Origin: Lutjanus erythropterus
Lineage: Eukaryota; Chordata; Actinopteri; Lutjaniformes; Lutjanidae
DNA: 64,000 nucleotides
Reading direction: 5' to 3'
Assembly: GCA_020091685.1 (NCBI GenBank)
Contig: CM034603.1
Span: forward strand, 30,055,696 to 30,119,695
In this document: in pieces, positions 25,021 through 36,290 of the stretch
Layout of the letters: the number at the start of each line of letters is the position of its first letter
Numbering within the stretch: the first letter of the stretch is position 1
Position numbers and translations under genes: made by a program
Notes under the pieces: model-generated
Told to the model about the DNA's origin: nothing
What the model saw: only the letters and a program-made list of their open reading frames with translations
The model's database searches: none

Positions 25021-25655
25021 GTAGACCAGAACACTGTTATATTTACATGGGAATATTTTTATTTTTCCCACTTCTAGAGGTTAAAGTGAAGAATCCATGT
25101 AACTAAATAAGAAACAGTTGAATCTAAAGTCTAAATCTAAAGGAATCTAAAGGGAAAAAAATCCAAATATAACTTATTAAGAGTTTAGAGTCAAAGACTA
25201 ATCTGCCTCATCAGACTGTGTGGGTGTGGCTTGATTTGACTGATTGACAGAAGCATTGTATTGCTAAAGTATGATTGGTGCATGAGAAGACGTGACATCA
25301 CCTTTTCAAACACAACCATGCCCAGTCCATACCAATGAGACGAAAACACAAATATCTCATGGAAAATTACCAAAAGTGCTTCTAAATTCTACAGATTTCT
25401 TTTCTTCATGTCAGACCTGAAGAAAAATTACCTCACAGATCATAGAAAGAGGCAGAGTTCAACATTAACCACAGCCTCATGGCCCGTGGCCACATTATTA
25501 TAGGTGGCCTCTCGTGGCCACTGAGTTTTATCCCCATACTGCGACCTTTCACCAACACAATGTTACAGTTCCACAAACATCCCAAACCCTTCAGACCTTT
25601 TAGTTCAACATTCTGCAAAAGCAGTAAACAGTTGTTGTCGCTGGCTGGATACCAA
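25021..25655. other. No gene recognised
   Basis: AT-rich sequence with repeated AAATCTAAAGGAATCTAAAG words at 25120-25155. Overlapping ORFs of 81-86 codons at 25433-25724 show no domain. Confidence 0.5.
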
Positions 25656-25659
25656 TATG

Positions 25660-25880
25660 TTGGGACCACTGTCTTGTTTTGTCCACAACCCAAAGATATT
25701 TGGTTTATTGTCAGACAGGAGTAAAGAAACCTGAAAAGACTGACATCTAAGGAGCAGGAATCAGATCATTCTGACTATTTTTCCCATTAAAAAATAACTA
25801 AAATCAATTAACCATTGGCGATTAATTTAATAATCAATTAATAATGGATTAATTGTTGCAACTCTACTGTCTTTTACCTG
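25660..25880 (+). repeat. Interspersed repeat Y, copy 2
   Basis: Contains TTTTGTCCACAACCCAAAGA then TATTTGGTTTATTGTCAGA and ends with ATCAATTAATAATGGATTAA then TTGTTGCAACTCT. It is the same family as 20.24-20.58 kb but in the opposite orientation. Confidence 0.75.
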
Positions 25881-25899
25881 ATTCAATTGTGGAAACCAT

Positions 25900-26460
25900 G
25901 GGGGATCATCAGAATTTAGTAGACTTGACTTGTGACTTGCTTGACTTAGTCCAATTTATGGACTTAGTGGCCTGTGGTAACCTGACACACCAGACGGGTT
26001 TTTACACAGAACCATCTTGGAAGTCGTCCATAGAAACAGTTTGGAAAAGGGCTCGCGCTTTCAAAAAACACTCGGCAGGTGAAGCGATGAACCACCAGTG
26101 TGTCACATCTAACACGGGCTAACTTCAACCAATCACATCAAACTCTTGCAGAAGCCAGTCAGGAGAAAAGCGAAAAGCCTCAGTATGGTTTTTTGTTCTT
26201 CTTTCAAGGAAGAAAAACTCTCCAGTCCTTATATAACTGATGCTATAACAGTATCTATGCTAACCTCTTCAGAGCCACCATTCTTTGTTTGAGAGCTGAG
26301 CTGCTTCCATGGATGCCTCTCGCTGTTGTCACACATACAGCCACGCCCATAGCTACCAGATGTCCCTCCTGATTGGCTGCACCACTTGTGGTGTGGACAC
26401 AAACTGATAAATTGAGGCAAGATGGATTCGTGTTTCCAGCTGCCTCGCAAGGTGAGGCCT
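25900..26460 (+). repeat. Probable interspersed repeat
   Basis: It begins with a GACTTGACTTGTGACTTGC fragment. From about 25980 it reads CACACCAGACGGGTTTTTAC, AGAACCATCTTGGAAGTCG, TGAAGCGATGAACCACC and ACTTCAACCAATCACATCA, which I recognise as a frequent percomorph repeat. The borders and class are uncertain. The 89-codon ORF at 25853-26122 lies within it and is incidental. Confidence 0.5.
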
Positions 26461-28063
26461 ATGGGGCAGTGTTTAAGAATATTAGCATCTATCCCTGGGC
26501 TGATTGAGAAAATATGTCTTCAGGCCTTTAAGGTCAGATGTTTACAGAGTTAGCAAGTTTAACTATCCTCTGGTCCACAAAACTGAATAAAAAGCACCCA
26601 GGAGTGGTTTCAAAAATACATATATATTTCTCAAACTGATAAAAATTTAAATACCTTTCTCCTACAGCAATTTAAGCGAAAATTCAAGACACACTGTATG
26701 CACTGAGACATTGCTGACTACACGAGCTTTACTGCGGGACAGTGCAGAAGACCTTGACTCGGACTCCAGGGTGCTTAAAGCTGCCCAGGGTGCGTTTCTT
26801 ATCTGCATATTCGTGGCTCTGCATTTCTCCTGCCTTTCTACATAAAAGTGTGGGAGCTGGCTAATCAGACTTCCAGGGTCAAAGGTTACAGAGCTGGAGG
26901 AGAGAAGGATCCTCCTGGGAAGGACATGTCCAGATGTGGCTTTTCCATTCCTTCACATCTCCTCTGTTTTCCATCATACCTGCTAGTCGTGCAGAACAGG
27001 CTGTGGACAGCTGCACATGAGACCAACGAGAATGGTTAAGCAATCTGTTCACGGGTACGTGAATTCTGTATTTTTCTCCAATATTTTGTGGTGTTGCGGC
27101 TATTTGTGGGGTATATGTTACATTCACACACCACCATTTCAACAATTGCTTCTGACAAAGGATTTGCCTTGGCTGCTATTATTACTGTCAGTCAAAAGAT
27201 TTAGAGCTGACACGAAGGCTGTTCCATTCTATATCTGTCTGGCTGCAGTTAATTTATGTTTTCGTGTAAAATAAAATGGGAAAACCCCCTGTTTAAATAT
27301 GGCTGTATTCCACAAAACACATCATCAATTACTAAACTCTGTCTCTTTGATTTATAAGTAGACCATGAGCAATATCCCCTCACATGGGCAGCCTCTTCAT
27401 CATCTTCAATTACACAGGGAGGACATCTGTATCTGCAAACGCATGCTGAGTTTGCCTGCTTTAAAGCCCGAGCAGCACAAAAAGCATTTTGGGATATATG
27501 CAAACAAATACTGATGCATACGGTTTGTGTGTGCAGGCTGAGAGATGTAGCATTGCTGACATAAGTACCACCAGGCAGAATAGAACCAAAAATCATGATT
27601 TGAGCTGTTTTGTGTCTGATTGCAGAAACATGGCAGGCACAGGGCGAGAGTGGAGCAAAGCTTACGGCCAGTCCTCGCCCACAACATACTGCTCAGAATG
27701 AAATATATTCCCAATCCCGACTAACTGCATTATCCAATTTCCATCCACAGCAGTAAGAGATAATAAAGCGAGCAAATGCGAATGTAAATGCTCCGGTACA
27801 TGATGCATAATTGCCCTATTAATTGCTTGTTTGCTGCAGAACTGTTGCCGGGCTTTGGTACAATATCTCAGAGCATGTCCCGGCGGGGTGATACTCCCCT
27901 CGTCTCCCAGCCTTCCTCGCTCCTCTATCCTCTGTCTTCCTTCCTGTAGCCTGTGTTTATGTACTGAGGCAGAGAGCAGCAGTCTCATCACCATCATTTG
28001 GATGAGAGATGGAGTCATCATCAGCCAAGTCCCATCGCTGCTGCCCCACCACAATTGGAAGGA

Positions 28064-28076
28064 GGGGGGGGGGGGG
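28064..28076 (+). repeat. G13 homopolymer
   Basis: Run of 13 G. It is a likely sequencing-error and length-polymorphism site. Confidence 0.95.
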
Positions 28077-28192
28077 TGCTGTGTTACTATGACGACCACC
28101 TCAAATTGGTCAAAGGGAGACCAGTCAAGCCAAAAACTTTGAGTTTTTTTTTATTGTATTTTTTTTCCCTTCATGACCGTTCTGATAGCAGC

Positions 28193-28218
28193 GGTGGGTT
28201 GGGGGGGTTGGTGGGGGG
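28193..28218 (+). other. G-quadruplex motif
   Basis: GGG, GGGGGGG and GGGGGG runs are separated by short loops (TT and TTGGT), meeting the usual four-run G3+ rule when the seven-G run is split. Confidence 0.6.
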
Positions 28219-28739
28219 TAAAATTGTAATGAGGCAGCTGTGAGGGACACCAATCTGCAGGGAAAGCTACTTTATGCAGAAATCCAATTTAAGAGATTGG
28301 CTTAGCGACTGAGTCATTGAAGGTAAATCCAATGGTAATTATAGGTAAATCAAAGGTGAAAGCATGCAAAACACTCCCGTACACAACTCTCTCCCTCTTT
28401 CCCCCCTCTCTCATTCTCCCTCCCGCCATCCCCCCGCTATACTCATTACTGCATATCACTATGTTGCTTACCAAAGAGAGACAGGGGCAGGGTGCATAGC
28501 ATGAAATATAAGCATAATGATGGAGTTTTGCCTTCATGGCTTAAAGGGACTTGACACTCATGCACATCCTTCATTCTGAATCATGCTGAAGATAGTTTAG
28601 TAATTAAACAATATCCTCTCATTTCAATACCACTGGGCAATTTAAACATTGTCTTAATACCTTTGGCCTTGCCAATCAAATTCATCCAGTAGCTGTAAAG
28701 GCAAGGAAACAAGCAGTAAAAATTAGTACCAAGAGCAGG

Positions 28740-30205
28740 TACTAGGGCTGAAATGATACCCTTATCTACTGATTCGATACTACAATATTTCAGTCCCAGT
28801 ATTGTGGTTTAGCAGTCCAACAAGTATATGCAATTCGGTATCACAATTTATTCCAATTTTTGTTTGCCAGACCATGGAAAAAAGCTGAATCATACACTTA
28901 ACTGCATACCATGGCTAATATTTGAAAAAACAATGAACACTGCATATCAGTCAGTCTTTTTTAGTTTTATTTCAGCAACATCATTGTTATACTGCATAAA
29001 AGTAGCCCTAACCCTGGGTGGATTTTTAAACCCATAGGGCAGTTTGATTTAGAGTTTTATCCCTTTGAGGTTGCTGTTGATCTTCGGTGGTGGGTCGTGA
29101 AGCCACAGTAACAGACTGAACTAGCAATATGCTATTAGTTTGTTTCCACAGATCAAACGAAATATACGCTTGAAAATATGAGAATACGTTAAATTTACAC
29201 CACAACAATCGCAAAGGTAATTTCAGTGAGCACATAAAAGTGATTCACATTATGTGTTAGCATTGAGCTAACAGACTAGGAGCTAGTTATCTATATTTGT
29301 ATTAAATCTATTCAGCCATTAAAAAAATTGATTCAGGAACTGTTAAAAAAAATCACAATACTTGATAATACTTGAGAATTAAGTCTCTCCTACTTGTTGC
29401 CGGTACTGTAAATTGGTACTAGTACAAAAACGTCGGGCAATTGTTTGTTGTGTAAAGGTTGCATGTAAAGGGGGAAACAACAACAACCTCACGAAACACT
29501 CACAGCACTCAGTGTTTGACTGCTTTAATTAAATGGCTGCTGTCGGGAACATTATATTGTCAGTGCAGCCTCCTGTCTCTGATGCTAATGGAACCAGCCA
29601 AACTAAAAACTGTTGTCCAGTCACTGTAACACTTGTTATCATTACAAAAATAATTCTGTAGTTATAAAGTCAGGACACAGCTAGCATCGTTTTTAAGCAC
29701 TTATGCAGCATTTATGCTCCTAAATATTCCCATAGACAATGTCAGTCAAGCAGCAGTCACAGTTTTGTCAGTGGACAGCAGAAGTGAGACACTGAGGTCC
29801 AACACATTCTTCACCGCTAGATGGGGTAAAATGACAGCAAAGTGTCACAGGACTGTCGCCCAATTACTCTAAAGGAATTACAGCGCTTCACTACAATAGT
29901 GTCCAGCTGGTTTAGGTATGCTCAGTAGCCAATTGCTAGCATAGCATAAATCTCTGACTGCTAGGTAGCCTGTGTGAGCTGTCCTGACAACCTGAGGTAA
30001 CAAATTTTGTGTTGCTTATGGTTGTCAATATTTTAAACTGTACTGAGACGTCCTCAGACAATAACCCCAGTTAAAAGACTGTTGAATCTTTTCATGTCAT
30101 GCTTTTATTTGTTGCATCAAATTATGATAAGCAGTATTAGTAAGAGTATCAATAAGCACTGGTATCAAGAAAAATCTAATGATACCTATCCCTAACTAGC
30201 AGAAG
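28740..30205. repeat. Possible large composite repeat
   Basis: The left edge, TAGGGCTGAAATGATACC, and the right edge, whose reverse complement begins TAGTTAGGGATAGGTATC, are loosely inverted and carry GATACC words typical of dispersed fish elements. The interior has GCCGGTACTGTAAATTGGTA and TAGTACAAAAACG. Whether this is one element or several old ones is unclear. Confidence 0.3.
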
Positions 30206-31130
30206 TATTTTTTTCTTTTGATAGTGTTGGCATCTGACCTATGCAGACAGCCTTGCCTTTTCTAATCACCCCGACACTGTATCATTAACTACAGCTAAAG
30301 CAGGGATAATGATGATAGTAGAAGTGTGCCAACTCTCACACCTCCTGCTGGGTAAGCGCCAACTTCCCACTGGGAGAGGATGATTGTGAGTGGGAGGCAA
30401 CAAAAACAGTCAAATCTTGATAGCGAAAGACAACAACTTATAAGACAATAGCCAAGTCATACAAAGAACACAAGGTATTTTTGAAAATCTGACATATAAT
30501 CCATGGTTTGACATTATGGAATGACATTTTAGAAGTAGCTTCCCTGCTTTCCTATTTGTTCTGCCCTCTGAGAAGCACAGGAGCAGTAATTTGTTAGATT
30601 GTAGATAGAGGGCTAATAAATAGCCGAGCTAGCGGCTCACAAGTCATTTATCCTGACCTTTTATTTCAGGCAAAATCAATTTTCTTTTAATATGCCACTA
30701 ATAAGGAGACACCTTTTATTTGTTTGGCTCTCAAACTGCATAGATGCTTTTTAACAGGGTTGTGGCCAGACGTCCTGCCATTGCATTTTGATTTGTTGAC
30801 TGAAATCAGCCACTTTGAAATGGTTCACTGAAAGCTGTAAAGGTGAATGTTAATGTGACAGCCGCAATGAAACTGGCATACGGCACAGGGGTACAAACAC
30901 AAGTAAACAAGAGCACAGAAACTCACAGCAGACAGCAGGGCTCAATCTTGTTTTTTTTTTTTTTTTTTTTTCACCAAAAGCAGCATTGCATCGGGCTGCA
31001 GGGCCACATAATAGGCTGGCAGATTATGTCTACTGAATAGCTAAATTTAGCACACCTGTTGAATATATTTATACTCTTTTTCTGTTTTCTTTCTTTGTGT
31101 TTCAGCCAGCATCACAGCATCCCCTGTTTG
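30206..31130. other. No gene recognised; poly-T tract
   Basis: Contains a run of 23 T at 30951-30973. The part at 30600-30840 (ATATGCCACTAATAAGGAGA) looks like unique regulatory-type sequence. No exon is supported. Confidence 0.45.
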
Positions 31131-31132
31131 TG

Positions 31133-31500
31133 TTTTCAAATTCCCCAGGAAACAACAACCTCGGAGATAGCAACCTATACACGCTGAAAATGGAAAATTA
31201 GCGCCTGAGATGCTAATGGTACAAATGTAAACAAGCTAACAGGTTACTTTTTCTTTTGCAGTGTTGTAGTCATTTTACTGCCAGGGCTTGCTTCCCTACA
31301 TGCAAATGTTCCACCAAAACTATTTTCCCACTGACACTATAATGAAGCGGCACCATCACTGCATCCTGGGCTTAGCGGTGCCCAGTACGATTGTGATTGG
31401 TTTAGAGAAATACAAACAAGGCAGGCTGTTTTTTCCCCTATAGGAGAATGATTATGTTTGAAGCCAGACTTTTCTCCAGCACTGACACGGGGCTATTAAA
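31133..31500 (+). repeat. Interspersed repeat Z, copy 1
   Basis: Holds ACAACAACCTCGGAGATAG, ACGCTGAAAATGGAAAATTA, ATGCTAATGGTACAAATGTA and ATGCAAATGTTCCACC in order. The same blocks with small changes occur at 43.13-43.30 kb. The 3' half, with ATAATGAAGCGGCACC and CTGGGCTTAGCGGTGCCC, fits my memory of the fuller teleost element. Confidence 0.75.
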
Positions 31501-33080
31501 TCTCGTAACTCACTTGCCTGACTGGGTAAAAAAGAAATAAACACACAATTTTTTCTGGAGCTGATGATGGAAGTAGCTAACAAGTGAGCAGTCTTGCTTC
31601 CTTCTCATCTATGTTGAGATACATAGTACCGATTAGGGACTTAGGGATAAAATGATGATGGGTAAAGACAAAGTTCGGCTATGTGCTGAAGTGCAAGCGA
31701 GCATTCCAATTATTCTGGGAACAGGAGTCTAGTTGTGTGGTGTTAGAGGATGTTGGGAAAGCTGCAACTGTGTATTGCAGAGTTTACTGCAAGATGGGAA
31801 GCAAGGCAGGTAAAACAGGATTATTTTTCAAGGGTACATCAAGTCTCTGGAAATGTTGATGGAGTCCCAAAACAAAAGCCAACAGCATCTTGCTTGCACG
31901 GCAGTTAAAGCGGCTGAGACGACCATTCCTCCCGGGTCATGGTGGCACACATAGGTTGAAGCAAGCCAGGCAAATGAGTGGAATCGAGGGGACTTGGCCA
32001 CCCCATGTGCCACCCCATTAAACTCAAGTATGATTAGCTATCTGTCCACTGAGAGGAGGGACCTGAATTTGAACCAATTGTTTGATGAGTATTTTTTAAT
32101 GTGCATTGCTTTCTTTTGAATGTAGCCTATATGGGTTAATTTACTTTATGGACCATTTTACAACACAGGGTTGTATAATAAGATGTTAGCTGTAGTTCTC
32201 TTTATGCTACTCACAAAAAAAAAAGAACAATGCTGCAGATGAATTAAGGAGTCCCAGAGCCTGGGGACAGAGGAAGACTGGAGGCACAATTTATTTCTGA
32301 GGATTTAAAGAATAAAGTATAGACATTTTATATTATATTTACACGGTCCCACTCTGTTGTGTTGCAATTGGTAGGACTCTTTCTTTTTAGTGTAAATAAA
32401 ACATTTAAACACAGATGTAAAATACTGTAAGGTTAGTAATTAAAATAGATATGAGAAATGGTAAATTAATGCCAACCCAACATGTGCAAATGCATATGTA
32501 AGCTCCATGCCACCCCTGTCAAAAAAGTCTGGACACGTCCCTGTCACAGCACAACACTGACATGGCTTGTAGTTTGTACAGGTGCAAGTAAAAATTGACT
32601 TTTGGCAAGTAGATTTCTGACCCACCAAGCAAGTGAAAAAAAAAGATAAAAATATTAATGCTGAACCCTACACTGCTGATTAGTCAAAAAGGGAAAGGTA
32701 GTGGCACAGCCTCAGTGTTTGCCGCCACTGTTCAGTGTCTAGAGGAACAACAAGTCAGTTACAGCAGCACCCAGAGGGTTTTCAGGGCCTTCGTATCTGT
32801 TCAGTGTGCATTATCTGTTCATATTTGAAAATTGCCTCTGTTTATGGTTTCATTCCCCAGCTGAAAGCTGTATTTGGTTACACCTCTCGGAAAGTAGAGT
32901 CAACTCTGTAATAAAAAAGAAGCAACCCAGTGACAGAATAATTCATTTACATTGTCAACATGGCATTTATCCTTATTTCAGTCTATTTCCATACCTCCAG
33001 TTGTGTAGACAGAGGGAGAGTCGCATTAAAAAGTCAATCAGATAGCAAATCAGATCACAGTTAACATTTCGTCAAACTTC
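31501..33080. other. No gene recognised
   Basis: Unassigned sequence, A-rich in places (32215-32225 and 32636-32645). No domain-bearing ORF or repeat copy is recognised. Confidence 0.5.
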
Positions 33081-33086
33081 CCCCAG

Positions 33087-33114
33087 ACTGCTGTTGCTAA
33101 GGAAACCTGTGCAG
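33087..33114 (+). other. Exon-like 28-bp segment overlapping an X-box-like motif
   Basis: Flanked by AACTTCCCCCAG and GTAAGCTG, good acceptor and donor matches. It includes GTTGCTAAGGAAAC (33093-33106), close to the RFX X-box consensus. A 28-bp microexon and an RFX site are competing readings and either may be chance. Confidence 0.15.
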
Positions 33115-33429
33115 GTAAGCTGATTGGAATCTACAAGGCTTGGGGAATACTGGAGGAGACGGTTGAATATGCGTAGATACGACAATGCTGTGATCAACAG
33201 TTTGGGTCGATAAAGAGACTGATAAAAGGCAGTTTGAGACTAAGTTTCTCTGACAAAACAATCAAGCTGATCCATAATGCACAATTTGCCGGTCATGCAT
33301 ACATCAGAGACGGTTAGATAGGCCAATGATTTGTTTTCAAGACATCCTGGTTCGTCTCCAAGGGTTTGGGGTGAAGATATATCGGCAGGCCAGTTGTTAG
33401 CTATTGTCTACATGTGATTTATTCTCTTC

Positions 33430-35060
33430 CTGTCCCTGGGGAAACACAAAGAGACTGTGAGGGGGATCCAGCAGGGCCAGCAGCTGTATTATGGAGATTT
33501 GAGCCACCAAAACATTTCTGCAACATGCGTTGAGATCACAAATGCCAGCCGCGCTCATAGCACAACAACCTTGTCTTGTCAGTGCCTCCCTCCTTGTCTA
33601 CATTTCTACCCTTCTCACTTTCCTCCGCTTCCCAATTTATATGTAAATTCCCTATTCCTTAAACAATGCAATATGCACATCTATTCTTTAGTGGCAGAGG
33701 CCCAAAAGCCTACGATAAATGGCCTGAGCCCTCACATGGAAAGCAGCCATGTGAGTCATTGCAATTTAGCACTTTAACTGTGGCCTTATGAAAACACCTA
33801 ATGGCAACTGAAAGTGTACATTTTATACCATCTCTGGCTGTTTGTGACTAAAAATATCATATTGTACATGTTGTAACAACCCAAGCTGGCAATAAAAAAG
33901 AAATAGGAACAACCTCTCTGTTAATCAAGTGTGTGTGCGCTGCAGTACACACCCCCCCCCCCCCCTCCACAATGTACCAAGTGCAATTTTCACTGACTTG
34001 GCAGTACAGGGGAAATCAGGTGGCTGTAACAGTCAAAGATGATGTTTCATCTTCCACTGTACAAACTTTACTAAAACAGTAAAACCAGACCTTGCACAAT
34101 GTCAAGACTAGACCTGACTCTATGTATCCATTTCTCTGTTCAACACTCTAGTGATTAAACACTGTGCTGTTGATCTCAGCCCTGTCTATATATTTCTCGG
34201 AAAAATAGTGTAGTTCTCAATACAAGAACAGTACAGCAACACACTAGAGAAACACACAACACTTGCAAAAACAAAAGACACAAACTACTGCACTTAAGGC
34301 AGGTATAGTACAGTATGTGTCTCTGCACTGATAAACACCCACACAAATGCATTCACACTGCATTGGCAATTCTGCAATTCCATTATTTTTTCCTCCAAGG
34401 AGTACTCTACCCTAATGATCATTTATTGATACATTCATTAAACATTTATCAGCATTAACTAATTGCCATTTGCTAGCTTTTAATGATTAATGACCACAAA
34501 TTAATGTAGAATTCTTTGTTTGATCACACAATCCTGGTGTCAGTGTAAAAACACCTGTAAAAATGTCCATAATATTAAACAAATTCGCTACTTAACCCTT
34601 TTTTTCTGAACACCTGTATGGGAAACCGTAAGACTTGTAATGGGACTCTCCAAAGAGACATTATATTTGCAACATTAACTGAGAAAATATAATCAATTCT
34701 AAGGGCCTTACTTAAAGAATCTATAGCGCATGGTCTAAAGCTTATGGCAAGAGTGCATTGAAGATATGTTCAGCTCCACTTGTGATAATTAAATGCCCCA
34801 TAATATGGGCTCAAAAGGTGCATCGGAGTTGCATTTGGTAACCATTCAGAGTATCATCTCCCATTCCCTTTAAAAGCCAGGTAGCGGCAGATTGAACGAG
34901 CTGGAAAAGTGAACGTTTTTTTGTTGGGGAAACGGAGCAGTTTGTGTGCAAACTTTGAAACTGGAATGACCGATTTGCAAACGAATGCAGCGCAGCAGTG
35001 ACAGCAATGGGATGTGCAACAGCTGGCATTAGTCCCCAGATCATCCGACAGGAGATTACA
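33430..35060. other. Unique AT-rich block, candidate conserved non-coding DNA
   Basis: No repeat is recognised apart from a C14 run. The part at 34412-34506 carries at least seven TAAT/ATTA homeodomain cores within 95 bases. The parts at 33640-33780 and 34690-35060 also look unique and enhancer-like. Conservation is inferred, not seen. Confidence 0.35.
33952..33965 (+). repeat. C14 homopolymer
   Basis: Fourteen consecutive C after TGCAGTACACA. Likely polymorphic. Confidence 0.95.
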
Positions 35061-35915
35061 GGTGTCTGTTACACCCGGGCGGGATAAGCAAGTTTACAGC
35101 GGCATTCGCCTTCGCTGAGGGACAGCTATGTGGTCCTTGACTGGTACTGTATGTAAATGTAAATGTACTTGGATGCCCCACTGCTGAGAAATGAGTGGCA
35201 GAACAATATTTTGACTTTGCTCTGCTCAAACAGCAGAGCACCTTTTACAGAGAACAAGCTCACTTTAAAGCAAGTGTGAATTACAGTATTTTAATGTTGG
35301 TTAAGTTTCACTTTAAACTACACTTTATGGTTTTGATTGATGTGCGTTTATAGCCACGTCGACCACAAATATTCAACCCATATATACTGTATATATTCAC
35401 ATGATGTTGCACAATTTAAGACCTAATTTACACTTGTAGAATATTTGAGTAATTGGCTGAGGATCAGGGACTGCTGTGGTCTGGATGTTCCACAGAGCGT
35501 TAAACGATGTTGAGAGCCTCTGCTGTGGCGTTGAGCTAATACAATTTGTTTCCTGTGCCTCTGCTGCTTTGCTATGCTGGATTAATTTTCTGCTTTCACC
35601 GCGCTCCCTCTATCCATCTGAAAGGAGGTAAGCCACCAGCCACCAACAGAAACGCAGAGCCCAGTGTTGAGGTAGGCTCAGCACTGTGCCTTCTTACAGT
35701 GTACATGCACACATACACTCTGCTGCGTGTATGGTCACTGATTTGCCAAACGCTCCATTGCTCAAGCACAGAGTGGGATTAATGTGTTGGCAGCTGGCCT
35801 TCTAGATCTCAGTTCACACCGCCCACCTCCCGTACCCTTCCTTCAATACAAAAACACATCCTCAGCATCATCTCATCTACATTTGCCTCTTTGTCAGCAT
35901 TCATTCTTAAAGGCG
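35061..35915. other. No gene recognised
   Basis: Unassigned. A near-palindromic TATATACTGTATATA lies at about 35381-35395. No coding signature. Confidence 0.5.
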
Positions 35916-35919
35916 GACA

Positions 35920-36290
35920 ATGAATTGTGCGGCTCAGATGAGGAGAGGAGCCAACGGAGAATGCGGGCTGAGACGTCAGATACAGAATCGAGAGCAGCGC
36001 GGCGGCGGAGAGGGATTTAGCAAGGCAGAAATTCATGAGTGTGTGAAAAGCGTGGAGGGGCTGGGGTGGGGTGGGGGACGGTGATGCGTGATAAAAAAAA
36101 AATAAGACGAGAAATCAGAGAGAGGAGGTGGAGAGCGATTCAGACGGAGGGCTCACGATGAGGTGGGTCTCTGAGAGGCCAGGGAACGAGGTGAGTGTGT
36201 GGGACAGAACCATGGTGAGCAGGTCAAATCCATTTACCTCTCTGTGCCGTCAGAAGAGGCTGTTGTGACAAAGATGGCGGGGGGGCTGGT
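35920..36290 (+). promoter_or_regulatory. CpG-rich candidate promoter / first-exon region
   Basis: This is the most CpG-dense patch in the window (about 19 CpGs by eye in 370 bases, including GCGCGGCGGCGG at about 35996). Within it are a CRE-like AGACGTCA (about 35970), a G-quadruplex motif, a strong splice donor (AACGAG then GTGAGTGTG, donor GT at 36191) and a YY1-type AAGATGGCGG (36271-36280). Together these are typical of a vertebrate promoter with a non-coding first exon on the plus strand. No TATA box is visible, and the ORFs are short (78 codons at 35784-36020). Which gene it would serve cannot be told. Confidence 0.4.
36056..36079 (+). other. G-quadruplex motif
   Basis: Runs of four or more G, four in total, separated by loops of CT, T and T. 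This is a strong canonical G4 pattern inside the CpG-rich patch. Confidence 0.8.

Larger units (their letters stand above)
26461..28738. other. Unique block, candidate conserved non-coding DNA, with G runs
   Basis: No repeat family is recognised. The part at 27720-27850 (with TGATGCATAATTGCCC and TATTAATTGCTTG) and the part at 28530-28720 resemble conserved developmental enhancers in word content. The 145-codon minus-strand ORF at 27662-28099 has no domain and overlaps this unique block. Confidence 0.35.

Noticed and set aside
27662-28099. 145-codon minus-strand ORF
   Set aside because: No recognisable family, and it overlaps a G-run and a block that looks regulatory rather than coding.
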